A DNA stretch of 64,000 nt, from the NCBI GenBank assembly GCA_038205115.1, contig JBBRCE010000009.1, positions 62,001 to 126,000 of the forward strand, given 5' to 3'. A program made the position numbers and the translations under genes. The DNA is from JBBRCE01 sp038205115. Its GTDB lineage: Bacteria; Planctomycetota; Planctomycetia; Pirellulales; JBBRCE01. The notes beneath the pieces were generated by a model. The model made no database searches. It was not told the DNA's origin and saw nothing but the letters and a program-made list of their open reading frames with translations. Shown piece after piece: positions 34,665-43,556 of this stretch; position 1 is the first letter of the stretch, and each line of letters starts with the position of its first letter.

Positions 34665-36701
34665 ATGAAGCTAATTCGCAATTGGCACTATCTGCTGGCC
34701 ATGTTGCTGGCCGTCGCCACGGTCCGAGCGGAAGACGCGGCAGTGGAAACCGACCCAGCCGCAAAGCCCACCAATGCGCTGAGCGTCAGGCAAGACCACG
34801 TTAAGCGCATGATGCAGGACCTCGACCAAAAATTTGTCGAGCTAGCTCGTTCCATCGAAAAATCCGAGCCCGCACAGGCCAAGCGGCTGATCGAAGCGCT
34901 GCAGCAATCGCGCGAGCTGACCATCGAAGGGCGGATGGGCAAAATTGCCACCTTGCTCAATCAAACTCAGTTCGATACCGCCAGCGAAGAGCAGAAGCTG
35001 GTCATCAACGATCTAAAAAAATTGATCCACATCTTGCTGGAAGACGAACTGGACAAAGATCGCATCCAGGCCGAAATCGACCGGTTGGAGAAATGGAAAG
35101 CCCAACTCGATCAACTCATTCCCGAACAAACCAACGAAAAGCGCGACAGTGAAAAGCTGGCTGATAAAGACAAAACGCTGAACGACTTGGGCCAGCAGAT
35201 TGCCGCCTTGGAAGCCATCATTCAAAAGCAGCAAGCGGTCATCGACAACACGGTGACGAATCGCGCTCAAGGTGTTCAAGCACTCGGCAAACCGGCGGAG
35301 CAGCAGGCTGCGGTCCGCAAAGAAACGCAAGATTTAGCCAAGCAAATTGGCAAGCCGCGTCAAGACGATGATGCAGCCAAAGACCCCGCAAAAGACGACA
35401 GCAAGCCGGGCGAAGCCGGTGGCAAACCGGGCGAAGCCGGTGGCAAGCCGGGCGAAGCAGGTGGCAAGCCGGGCGAAGCCGGTGGCAAGCCGGGCGAAGC
35501 CGGTGGCAAGCCGGGCGAAGCCGGTGGCAAGCCGGGCGAAGCCGGTGGCAAGCCCGATCCATCTGCCGGAAAAGAGCCGGGGCAGCAATCCATTGAGAAA
35601 GCAACCGATAAGCAAAAGGCTGCAGAAGAAAACCTCGGTCAGGGCAAAGGCAAAGCTGCCGAAAGCGACGAACGGGCCGCCTTGGACGAACTAGGAAAAG
35701 CCTTGGACGAATTGAAGAAAGAACAATCGCGGATCGCATCGTTGCCGCCCGAAGCATTTAACGAACTGGCCAAAAACCAAGACGGCACCGCCGACAAAAC
35801 GGCCAAGCTCGGCGACGACATGAAAAAAGCTGCCGACGACGCCGCGGCTGCTGGCGAGTCCGGCGGCGGACCGCCGGGCGAAAGCGGCGAATCCGGCCCT
35901 GCTGGTCAAAAATCGATTCAAGACGCGCAAGACTCCATGAAGCAAGCCTCGGGCGGCTTGCAAAAAAAGGATCCCAAACAAGCGGCCAATAAGCAAAAAA
36001 AGGCCGTCAAGGATCTCAAGAACGCCCGCGAAGAAATTGAAAAGCGACTGGCGCAATTGCGGAAAGAGCAGCAACTCGAAAAGCTGGCTGCCCTGGAAGC
36101 CCGCTTCCGAGAAATGCTCACCCGCCAACAACCGCTTACGATTGCCACCGGCGCCGTCGACCGACAGCGGATCGCCGGCAAGCTCCGCCGCACCGACCGT
36201 CTGGCCCTGGTGAAGGTTTCCGATGAGGAGAAACTCGTCGGCGAGATGGCGCAAAAAGCGCTCGACATCATCGTGGAAGACGGCACCAGCGTGGTCTTTG
36301 CCCAGGTCACCGGGCAACTCCGTGACGACCTGCGTGGCGTGTCGGATTTAATCCGAGGCGAGCGGACCGACAAATACGTGCAGTCCCAGCAGAAGGAAAT
36401 CGAAAAGACGCTGGCCGAATTGATCGAGGCCTTGCAACAGGCCCAAAAACAGGCCGACAGCGATAGCGATTCCGACAGTGACGACAGCATGATGGACGAT
36501 AACGAGCCGCTGCTGCCGAACTCGGCCGAGCTCAAATTGCTGAAATCGGCGCAAATGCGTGTCAATCGGCGCACTGCGTCCTTCGAGCAGAACCGGCCGC
36601 AAGGCGAATTGGAAACCGTACTCAAGCAAGAGGTTCGCAACATCGCCAAGCGGCAAGAAGAGGTGATGCAAATGACCGAAAAGCTGAGCGAACGCAAATA
36701 A
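34665..36701 (+). CDS. Secreted coiled-coil protein with collagen-like KPGEAGG repeats
   Basis: A 678-residue exported protein with a signal peptide (IRNWHYLLAMLLAVATVRAE) and a CAGGAG-type ribosome site. Residues about 25-225 are charged coiled coil (DRLEKWKAQLDQLIPEQTNE). Residues 247-295 are seven tandem KPGEAGG heptads, followed by a Lys/Gln-rich linker. A second coiled coil (KNAREEIEKRLAQLRKEQQL) and an acidic DSDSDSDSDD run at about residue 602 follow. The C-terminal third (LVGEMAQKALDIIVEDGTSV, FAQVTGQLRDDLRGVSDLIR) is conserved in look and may be the functional part. It probably spans periplasmic distance as a rod or linker for the vWA complex. No enzyme motif seen. Confidence 0.8.
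   Translation: MKLIRNWHYLLAMLLAVATVRAEDAAVETDPAAKPTNALSVRQDHVKRMMQDLDQKFVELARSIEKSEPAQAKRLIEALQQSRELTIEGRMGKIATLLNQTQFDTASEEQKLVINDLKKLIHILLEDELDKDRIQAEIDRLEKWKAQLDQLIPEQTNEKRDSEKLADKDKTLNDLGQQIAALEAIIQKQQAVIDNTVTNRAQGVQALGKPAEQQAAVRKETQDLAKQIGKPRQDDDAAKDPAKDDSKPGEAGGKPGEAGGKPGEAGGKPGEAGGKPGEAGGKPGEAGGKPGEAGGKPDPSAGKEPGQQSIEKATDKQKAAEENLGQGKGKAAESDERAALDELGKALDELKKEQSRIASLPPEAFNELAKNQDGTADKTAKLGDDMKKAADDAAAAGESGGGPPGESGESGPAGQKSIQDAQDSMKQASGGLQKKDPKQAANKQKKAVKDLKNAREEIEKRLAQLRKEQQLEKLAALEARFREMLTRQQPLTIATGAVDRQRIAGKLRRTDRLALVKVSDEEKLVGEMAQKALDIIVEDGTSVVFAQVTGQLRDDLRGVSDLIRGERTDKYVQSQQKEIEKTLAELIEALQQAQKQADSDSDSDSDDSMMDDNEPLLPNSAELKLLKSAQMRVNRRTASFEQNRPQGELETVLKQEVRNIAKRQEEVMQMTEKLSERK
35403..35549 (+). 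repeat. Seven-copy 21-bp in-frame tandem repeat (KPGEAGG)
   Basis: Exactly 147 bases made of seven 21-base units encoding KPGEAGG. Units are nearly identical at the DNA level (differences include AAACCG for AAGCCG in the second copy and GCAGGT for GCCGGT in the third), which points to recent expansion by slippage or unequal recombination. A length that is a multiple of three keeps the reading frame when copies are gained or lost. Confidence 0.95.
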
Positions 36702-36786
36702 ACTCGGCGGCCGGTGCGATCCACTGGCGGCCGCGCAACGCCGATTTTTACTTCAAATCGATCGATTGGTCAGGGGGACGATGACC

Positions 36787-38040
36787 ATGCATTTCTACCG
36801 CTTCACCGCTTTCGCGATCATCGCATCCGCGCTACTTGTTTGCTCGGCCGCTGCCGCCGCTGACGACAAAGTGCCGCCCGCCGATCAGTCAACCGCGCCT
36901 GCGGCCAAAGCAGCCAAGCCGGCCGACGAGTCGGTGAAGCCGGCCGATGAGTCGGCGAAGCCGGCCGATAGAGAAAACAAGCCAGCAGCCAAGCCAGCCG
37001 AGAAAGCAGCCACACCGGTCGACAATCCGGCGGTCGCCAGCGAATTGGCCAAGGCAAAGGTCGATTCCAACAAAGTGCTGGACGCCTATATAAAAGCCCT
37101 GCCAAACAACAAAAATCTCACCGATCCGCAGCGGCAAGAGACGCAAACGGTTGTGGAAACTCTGCGCAAAGAGCCCGCCGCGCGCGATAGCGCTCTGACC
37201 GAGGCGCTACGCGTTGGCTCGCCGGAATATACCGAGGCGCTGGTGGCCTTGGCGGACGAAAACAGCTTGGCGGCCATCGCCAAGTTGTTGCCGCTTTCCA
37301 AGTCGGAAGATCCGTACCTCGCGGCCGACGCTTCGTTCTATCTGGCGCGGGCTTACATTCAAGAAGAGCGGTTCGAAGAAGCGCTACCGCTGCTCAAGCA
37401 AATCACCTCCGGCAAGCTCAACGGCTACACGCTCAACACATCCGATTCGCTGTTCTTGCAGGGCGTCACGCTCGGAAAGTTGTTGGATCGCGCGGTGGCC
37501 ATCCAAACCCTGAATGCCTACTTGGACCAAAACAAAGATGCCTCGGAGCGGCTCCGCGTTGGCGCCCAGCAGTTGATTGAAGAACTCAAGCGGCTCGAAG
37601 CGGGATCGCTGGTTGATATCGAAGGCCGCATGGATTACTCGCGGCGGAGGTTGGAATTGGAGAAGGCCGACGAGCCCACGCAGACGCAGCAGAACCGCGT
37701 GATTACCATGCTCGACAAACTCATCAAAGACGCGGAAGACAAAGAAAATGGTTCCGGCTCGGGAAAAGGCAAGGGCAAGGGAAAAGGTAAGGGCAAGGGC
37801 CGGGGTAACTCCGGTGGCAGCAACCCTGGCGGTGGTGCAAAGCAATCGACGGCCCCCGCCGGCAAGGCAGAAGTCGGCCCGCTGGAGCGCATCTCGCGCG
37901 TTGGCAAGGGTGACGAGTGGGGCGGACTGAAAAACAAAGAGCGCGAAGAAGTGCTGACCGCACTGAAAGCCAAATTCCCCGATCGCTACAAAATCCTCGT
38001 CGAGCAATATTACAAGAACTTGCAAGACGAAGAGCCATGA
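36787..38040 (+). CDS. Secreted TPR-like protein with low-complexity linkers
   Basis: A 417-residue exported protein. I favour the ATG at 36787 (MHFYRFTAFAIIASALLVCS) over the one at 36781, because the AGGGGG ribosome site ends 9 bases before it. After the signal peptide comes a linker of repeated KPADES/KPAE units (about residues 40-80). Residues about 85-310 are helical and TPR-like (LAADASFYLARAYIQEERFE, EALPLLKQITSG). Near residue 325-345 lies a Gly-Lys run (GKGKGKGKGKGKGRG), strongly basic and likely to bind acidic partners or polymers. The last 55 residues (GDEWGGLKNKEREEVLTALK, FPDRYKILVEQYYKNL) are typical of the planctomycete family next to these coiled-coil proteins. The stop overlaps the next ATG (ATGA). 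Confidence 0.78.
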   Translation: MHFYRFTAFAIIASALLVCSAAAAADDKVPPADQSTAPAAKAAKPADESVKPADESAKPADRENKPAAKPAEKAATPVDNPAVASELAKAKVDSNKVLDAYIKALPNNKNLTDPQRQETQTVVETLRKEPAARDSALTEALRVGSPEYTEALVALADENSLAAIAKLLPLSKSEDPYLAADASFYLARAYIQEERFEEALPLLKQITSGKLNGYTLNTSDSLFLQGVTLGKLLDRAVAIQTLNAYLDQNKDASERLRVGAQQLIEELKRLEAGSLVDIEGRMDYSRRRLELEKADEPTQTQQNRVITMLDKLIKDAEDKENGSGSGKGKGKGKGKGKGRGNSGGSNPGGGAKQSTAPAGKAEVGPLERISRVGKGDEWGGLKNKEREEVLTALKAKFPDRYKILVEQYYKNLQDEEP

Positions 38041-39320
38041 TCGGCCCCGCGAAAATCGCCTCACTGCTTCTTCTTTTCTCGGGTCTGCTGAAAATGCCCA
38101 TGGTTCGCACGTTTGGTTTCTTGCTCATTACCGCGTTGGCTTTGAGTCATGTTCGCGGCGAGGACCGGCTGATTTCGTTGGATGGTGAACCGATCGCGGC
38201 CACAATTACAGCGATCGAAACCTCGGGCAAAATTCTGGGAACCGGATTGCCGGCCGGTTGTGAGCTGCAATCGCTGCGTGAGATCGAGCACGCAACTGCA
38301 AGCGCCGCGACTGCAAACGCCGCAACGCCGCATGCGCCGCTGAAATTGCTGCTGGTCGGCGGCGGCCAACTGCCGGTCGAAAAATGCGTGCTGCGCGAAG
38401 AATCGGCCGTGTTCGATTGGGCGTACGGCAAAGAAGTCAAACTACCGCTCGATCTGATCCGGGGAGTGAACTTCGCCGCGGATAAAGTGGCGACCGAGCG
38501 GCCCAAGGGCGCCGAGTTGCTGGACAATGCCATCGCGTTGGCCTCGCAAGACAAAGACCAACTGTTCCTGTTAATTGACGACCGCGTGCAAGCCATTCCG
38601 GGGCTGTTCGAAGAAATGACCGCCGACAACGTGGTCTTTCATTGGCAGGATAAAAAACAGAGCTTCGCGCGGAGTAAGCTCTATGGCTTGGCGATTGCGC
38701 CGCTGGGCAAGCCAGCGGATCGCGCCGGCCAATGTCAGTTCACGCTGGTCAATGGAACGTCACTGTGGGGCAATTTAGAGAAGCTGGCAGAGGGCAAGCT
38801 GTCGTTGGAATTGGCCAAAGGCACGTCGGTGATGTTGCCGTGGGAGAGTGTCTCGCGGATCACCATTCGTAACGCGCGTATGGCGCTGCTTTCGGAACTG
38901 GAACCGAGCGACGTCGTGCAAGAGTCGCTGGTTGCGCCGCCGCAAACCTGGCAGCGCGATCGCAGCGTCGGCGGACATCCGCTCACCATCGGTAATCGCA
39001 CCTTCACCAAGGGCATCGGGGTGCATTCGCGCTGTTTGATGTCGTTCAACACAGACGGCTACGATCTGCTCACCGCCAGCATCGGCATTGACGCGGAAAC
39101 GCACGGTAAGGGCAACTGCTTGTTCATCGTGCTGGCCGGCAGTAAGGAACTCTTCCGCCAGCAAATGAGCGGCGGCGATGCGGCCAAAAACATTCGTGTG
39201 GAACTCGCTGGCGCTAAGAAAATTACGCTGGCCGTGGAACCGGGCGAAGGACTGGATCTGGCCGATCATGCCGATTGGGCCGATGCGCGATTGATCAAAA
39301 ACACGCCCAGCAAAAAGTAA
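38037..39320 (+). CDS. Exported NPCBM/NEW2-domain protein
   Basis: A 427-residue exported protein. The ATG at 38037 overlaps the upstream stop (ATGA), supporting this start; ATGs at 38094 and 38100 would give a shorter signal peptide (TFGFLLITALALSHVRGE). The middle (LISLDGEPIAATITAIETSG; FHWQDKKQSFARSKLYGLAI; LVNGTSLWGNLEKLAEGKLS) has repeated small beta units like SH3/LSm-type barrels. The C-terminal 140 residues are a clear NPCBM (novel putative carbohydrate binding module): VGGHPLTIGNRTFTKGIGVH, FNTDGYDLLTASIGIDAETH, GKGNCLFIVLAGSKELFRQQ. It may bind cell-surface or extracellular glycans for the envelope complex. Confidence 0.87.
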   Translation: MIGPAKIASLLLLFSGLLKMPMVRTFGFLLITALALSHVRGEDRLISLDGEPIAATITAIETSGKILGTGLPAGCELQSLREIEHATASAATANAATPHAPLKLLLVGGGQLPVEKCVLREESAVFDWAYGKEVKLPLDLIRGVNFAADKVATERPKGAELLDNAIALASQDKDQLFLLIDDRVQAIPGLFEEMTADNVVFHWQDKKQSFARSKLYGLAIAPLGKPADRAGQCQFTLVNGTSLWGNLEKLAEGKLSLELAKGTSVMLPWESVSRITIRNARMALLSELEPSDVVQESLVAPPQTWQRDRSVGGHPLTIGNRTFTKGIGVHSRCLMSFNTDGYDLLTASIGIDAETHGKGNCLFIVLAGSKELFRQQMSGGDAAKNIRVELAGAKKITLAVEPGEGLDLADHADWADARLIKNTPSKK

Positions 39321-39360
39321 TGTTGTCGAATGTCATTTGACCCGTAGGGAGCGTCGGCCG

Positions 39361-41295
39361 ATGTCACTTCGAACAACTCAAGTCGTGCTGGCTTGCGCCG
39401 CCTGTTTGCTGGCGGCAAACTCCCTGCGAGCCGACGACGAATTGACTCCGGCCGATCTGGAAAAAGTCAAAACGGTGGAGGCCGCGCGGATTCGCGTGAT
39501 CGAAAAAGTGTACGGCTCCGTCGTGGCCATCTATGGCAACGACCGCGCCGGCGGCGGATCGGGCGTGCTGTTCAGCTCGCAAGGTTTTGCGCTCACCAAC
39601 TTTCACGTCGTGGCCGGAGCTGGCGAAGAAGGTTGGGCCGGACTGGCCGACGGCAAGCTCTATCGCTGGAAGCTATACGGCGTCGACCAAGGCGGCGATG
39701 TGGCCATCATTCGCCTAAGCGGGCATGATCAATTCCCGCCCGCCGAGTTGGGCGATTCGCGCACGGTACGCGTCGGCGATTGGGCCATGGCCATGGGCAA
39801 TCCGTTCGTCTTGGCCGACGACTTGCGCCCCACGGTCACGCTGGGCATCGTCAGCGCCATTCAGCGCTTTCAGCCGGGCGAAGGTGGCAAAAACTCGCTC
39901 GTTTACGGCAATTGCATCCAGGTCGACAGTTCCATCAACCCAGGCAACTCCGGCGGTCCGCTGGTCAACATGCGTTCACAAATCGTCGGCATCAACGGCC
40001 GTGGCTCATTCGAAGAGCGCGGCCGCGTGAACGTCGGCGTCGGCTACGCGATTTCCATGGAGCAGATCAAAAACTTCATTCCCGATCTGCTGGCCACCAA
40101 AGCGGCCCAGCACGGCACGCTGGACGCCGTGTTCACCGATCGACAGGATGGCGTCATCTGCAGCCAATTGAATTTGAACAGTACCGCCGCCAAACGCGGC
40201 TTGGAACTGGGCGACCGTTTGATTTCATTTGCAGGCGAGAAGATTCGCAACGCCAACCATTATCTGAATTTGGTCAGCACGTTGCCGGCCAAGTGGCCCG
40301 TGGAAGTGGTGCTTGAGCACAGTGGCAAAAGTAAATCGCTTTGGCTGCGGTTAGACGCGCTGCCGTATGCCGCCCCAAAACAGCCGGCCACGCCGAGCAG
40401 ACCAATGCCCAAGCCAGAACCCAAAAAAGAAGATAAAAAAGACGAGTTGCCGGCTGCCAACAAGTCCGACAAACCGAATTCGGCGGACGGCAAAACACCG
40501 GCCGAAGGCGACAAGCCGAACCCTGCAAATCCAGAAGAGAAAAAGCCAGCGGAAAAACAGCCCGACGGAAAAAGTCCAGCCCCCACAGGCAAGCCGGCCA
40601 AGAAGGGCGTGACACCATCGGAACCGGGCAAAATTCGCAACGCAACGCTTAACCGCGAGCGGGCCGAAGATGTCCTCCGCCAATGGCAACACACGATCAG
40701 CCGTCAATCCAGCGGCATGCAGGACATAAAGAGTCTTCGCTGGGTCGAGCAATCCACGCCGGCGGCCGGCAGCGCGGCGGCGACTATTGCACCGATCACA
40801 ATTACGACGCTGCCAGGCGGAGTTGCTAAGTCCGAAGCGGCTGAAACGAAGGACCAACCGCTGGTGGTTCGCCGAGCGCTGTCGGCGTTGTATGCGGCCA
40901 ATCCGTCCGCCGCGTTTACAAAGCTCACGCTCGAAGGTAGCGACTTCACGCAAGGTCAGCGGGCTTATGTGCTACGCGGCGAGTTATCCGATGGCGCCGA
41001 AGTTTATCTGTGGTTCAGTTTGCTGGGCCAAGCAGGCGAGTTCGAAACACGTTTGATCAAAGTCGCCGCCGACAACGACGATGGTCTGGCTTACGTTTTG
41101 AAATCGTATTCCGAGGATCAGGGCACGCAGTTCGATTTTCCGCACGAAGTTGTCTCCGTTCGCGGCCTGTCCGAAGCGGCGGCGACCAGCTTCAAGATTT
41201 CCGACGTTCGCGTTGAGCGTGGGGCTGTCGACGGCGAAAAAAAGTCAACCGAATCCGTGGAGAAACCGGCCGATGCCGCGACTGATAAAAAATAA
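39361..41295 (+). CDS. HtrA/DegP-like serine protease with PDZ domain (active)
   Basis: A 644-residue exported trypsin-like (S1C) protease, starting at ATG 39361 with a signal peptide (VVLACAACLLAANSLRADDE). The catalytic triad is complete: His82 in FALTNFHVV, Asp113 in GGDVAIIRL, Ser197 in NPGNSGGPLV. A PDZ domain follows at about residues 250-330 (AAKRGLELGDRLISFAGEKI). A long Pro/Lys/Asp-rich linker (about 335-435) leads to a C-terminal domain of some 200 residues without known match (YAANPSAAFTKLTLEGSDFT; GAEVYLWFSLLGQAGEFETR). It should degrade or refold misfolded periplasmic proteins. Two protease-like paralogues without a triad follow in overlapping frames. Confidence 0.92.
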   Translation: MSLRTTQVVLACAACLLAANSLRADDELTPADLEKVKTVEAARIRVIEKVYGSVVAIYGNDRAGGGSGVLFSSQGFALTNFHVVAGAGEEGWAGLADGKLYRWKLYGVDQGGDVAIIRLSGHDQFPPAELGDSRTVRVGDWAMAMGNPFVLADDLRPTVTLGIVSAIQRFQPGEGGKNSLVYGNCIQVDSSINPGNSGGPLVNMRSQIVGINGRGSFEERGRVNVGVGYAISMEQIKNFIPDLLATKAAQHGTLDAVFTDRQDGVICSQLNLNSTAAKRGLELGDRLISFAGEKIRNANHYLNLVSTLPAKWPVEVVLEHSGKSKSLWLRLDALPYAAPKQPATPSRPMPKPEPKKEDKKDELPAANKSDKPNSADGKTPAEGDKPNPANPEEKKPAEKQPDGKSPAPTGKPAKKGVTPSEPGKIRNATLNRERAEDVLRQWQHTISRQSSGMQDIKSLRWVEQSTPAAGSAAATIAPITITTLPGGVAKSEAAETKDQPLVVRRALSALYAANPSAAFTKLTLEGSDFTQGQRAYVLRGELSDGAEVYLWFSLLGQAGEFETRLIKVAADNDDGLAYVLKSYSEDQGTQFDFPHEVVSVRGLSEAAATSFKISDVRVERGAVDGEKKSTESVEKPADAATDKK

Positions 41296-42466
41296 GCTGG
41301 TTCTGCGAGTCGCCGGTACGGCAACACTGGTCGCGGCAACACTGGTCGCCGCGGGCAACGTCGCTTGCGCCGCTGAACCGGCCGTCGATAATTCGGCCGC
41401 GGCGCAAAATGTCTTCGCCAGTGCCGTGGCTTACGCCCAGGCACGCTGCGTCAAATTGTATGGTGCCGGCATCGGTCGCGATCACGGTTACGCCACGGGC
41501 ATCATCGTTTCGGCCGACGGTAAGGTCCTCTGCGCGCAGGGCGTTTATCTGGCCGCCGACCGCATCCGGCTGGTACTGCCGGATGGCTCGACGCACGTGG
41601 CCGAAGTGCTGCGACGCAGCGACGCAATTCAGACCGCGCTATTAAAAATCGATGTTCCCACCCCCAACTATTTCGACGTTCCGGACGTTTGCCCGGCCAA
41701 AAAAGGCGATTGGGTGTTGGCCGTCAGCAACCTATTTAAGGTGGCCGAGGGCACGGAAGAACTGTCCGTCAATATGGGCGTGGCGTCGCTACGCACTAAG
41801 CTCGAAGCGCATCGCGGCTTTAGCGAAGTTCGTTACGATAGCGAGTTACTGCTGATCGACGCCATCACCAGTAATCCCGGCGCGCCGGGCGGTGCCGTTG
41901 TCACGGCCGACGGCAAGTTGGCGGGCATGATCGGAAAAATCATCGAAGGCACGGCCACCAATACGCGGCTCAATTACGCTGTGCCGGCCGACTTGCTACG
42001 GAAATTCATCGACGACAAGCCCATCGCCGAACCGGCAACGCCCAGCTTGGTTTCGACTGACAAAATCAAGCCGGGCACTTTTGGCATCTTATTGTTCACG
42101 CTCAGCGGCAAGCGCTCGCCAGCCTACATCGACCGCGTGCAGAGCGGTTCGCCAGCGGAAAAAGCAGGCCTAAAAAAAGACGATCTGGTGCTGGGCGTCG
42201 GCGCGGAGATCGTGCACAGCGTGGGCGATTATCAAAAAGCCATTGCCGACTTAAAGGCCGGTGTCGAGATGACACTGCTGATCAAACGCGGTAATGACAT
42301 CCAGCGGGTGACCATGGTCAGCGTGGAAGTGCCCTCCGCCACGCCTGCCAATGCGATTGAAAAGCCCGTTGCTCCGGCCATTCCGGCCGAGGGCAAGTCG
42401 ACCGAACCGCTGCCCAAGACCCCGTTGCCAATCAAGCCTGTCGACGATGAAAAAAAGGTGGATTGA
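41273..42466 (+). CDS. HtrA-like pseudoprotease with PDZ domain (first)
   Basis: A 397-residue exported protein that starts 23 bases before the stop of the active protease gene (ATG 41273, GTGGAG upstream). The trypsin-like fold is recognisable (HGYATGIIVSADGKVLCAQG; SDAIQTALLKIDVPTPNYFD), but all catalytic positions are lost: the TN.HVV His site reads CAQGVYL, the DIAVLKI Asp site reads QTALLKI, and the GNSGGP Ser site reads GAPGGA. A PDZ domain follows (SPAYIDRVQSGSPAEKAGLK, DDLVLGVGAEIVHSVGDYQK). The C-terminal tail is Pro/Lys-rich. It is probably a regulatory or binding partner of the active protease rather than an enzyme. Confidence 0.87.
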   Translation: MPRLIKNKLVLRVAGTATLVAATLVAAGNVACAAEPAVDNSAAAQNVFASAVAYAQARCVKLYGAGIGRDHGYATGIIVSADGKVLCAQGVYLAADRIRLVLPDGSTHVAEVLRRSDAIQTALLKIDVPTPNYFDVPDVCPAKKGDWVLAVSNLFKVAEGTEELSVNMGVASLRTKLEAHRGFSEVRYDSELLLIDAITSNPGAPGGAVVTADGKLAGMIGKIIEGTATNTRLNYAVPADLLRKFIDDKPIAEPATPSLVSTDKIKPGTFGILLFTLSGKRSPAYIDRVQSGSPAEKAGLKKDDLVLGVGAEIVHSVGDYQKAIADLKAGVEMTLLIKRGNDIQRVTMVSVEVPSATPANAIEKPVAPAIPAEGKSTEPLPKTPLPIKPVDDEKKVD

Positions 42467-43556
42467 CTTCATGCATTACGTCAAATGTTGCGGAATAGCG
42501 CTGCTGGCGATTTCCTCGGTCGCCCCGGCAGCCGAGCCTGATCCGGCCGGCTATCTGCTCGCGCCGCGAGCGTTTCGCGCGGCGGCGGCCAGAGTTTTGC
42601 CTTCGATGGTTACCATCGAGACCTATGGCGGCGTGTCCGGCGGCGGCAAAAAAGGAAAAATCTCCGGCATCAGCGGCCCCGGCGACGGGCCGACGACGGG
42701 CGTGATCGTATCGTCCGACGGGCTGATCGTGACCAGTACGTTCAATTTCATTCGCAAGCCGCCCATCATCACGGTCACGCTCCGCGACGGCAGCCAGCAC
42801 GTGGCCGAACTGCTGGGTCGCGACGAAACCCGCAAGATTTGCCTGTTGAAAATCGCCGGCGTAAAGAATCTACCGGTCCCAACCTTCGTGCCGCGTTCGG
42901 ATGTCAAAGTTGGGCAGTGGGCCATTTCGCTGGGCGTCGGCTATGGCGACGACGACCCCGCGCTTTCGGCGGGCATCGTGAGCGCCACGAATCGCATTTC
43001 TGGCAAAGCCGTTCAAACCGATGCCAACACCAGTCCGGCCAATTACGGCGGCCCGCTGCTGGATATCGAAGGACGGGTGATCGGAATTTGCGTGCCACTC
43101 ACTCCGTCCAGCCAGGCGGAAGGAGCCGGCGTTGACTGGTACGACTCAGGCATTGGTTTCGCTGTGCCGCTGCACGGCGCCGATGATCTGATTGCCGCTA
43201 TGAAGGCCGGCAAGACCATTCAGACAGGCAAGTTAGGCATTCAAACCAAGGCCGCCACAGAACAAGGCGGCGTTGTCGTTGCCGGCATCATGGAAAACTC
43301 GCCCGCCGGTAAAGCCGGAATCAAGCCGGGCGACGAGATCGTGGCGATCGCCGGCGAGAAAGTGCAAGACCTCACTCAACTCCGCGCGGTCATGGGACGA
43401 TTCATTGTGGGCGATGAAGTGACGCTGAGCGTCAAGCGTAAAGATGGCGAGTCGGATATTAAGGTCATACTCGCGGCGCTGCCAGATTCGCCTGCCGGCG
43501 CGCCACAGGTCGAAGGCGGCAAACCCGGCCCGCGTCCGAAGGGACCAGGAAAATAG
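42447..43556 (+). CDS. HtrA-like pseudoprotease with PDZ domain (second)
   Basis: A 369-residue exported protein; the ATG at 42447 (MKKRWIDFMHYVKCCGIALL) gives a good signal peptide and overlaps the previous gene by 20 bases (an alternative ATG is at 42471). The fold is trypsin-like (GDGPTTGVIVSSDGLIVTST; GQWAISLGVGYGDDDPALSA), with catalytic sites replaced: VTSTFNFI at the His site, KICLLKI at the Asp site, and SPANYGGPLL with Tyr in place of the Ser. A complete PDZ domain ends the protein (GGVVVAGIMENSPAGKAGIK, DEIVAIAGEKVQDLTQLRAV). It likely forms mixed oligomers or binds substrate for the active HtrA. The intrinsic terminator at 43602 probably ends the transcript. Confidence 0.87.
   Translation: MKKRWIDFMHYVKCCGIALLAISSVAPAAEPDPAGYLLAPRAFRAAAARVLPSMVTIETYGGVSGGGKKGKISGISGPGDGPTTGVIVSSDGLIVTSTFNFIRKPPIITVTLRDGSQHVAELLGRDETRKICLLKIAGVKNLPVPTFVPRSDVKVGQWAISLGVGYGDDDPALSAGIVSATNRISGKAVQTDANTSPANYGGPLLDIEGRVIGICVPLTPSSQAEGAGVDWYDSGIGFAVPLHGADDLIAAMKAGKTIQTGKLGIQTKAATEQGGVVVAGIMENSPAGKAGIKPGDEIVAIAGEKVQDLTQLRAVMGRFIVGDEVTLSVKRKDGESDIKVILAALPDSPAGAPQVEGGKPGPRPKGPGK

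Noticed and set aside
36937..36975. KPADES repeats in the TPR-like protein as a separate tandem repeat feature
   Set aside because: Only about three imperfect units; described within the gene instead.
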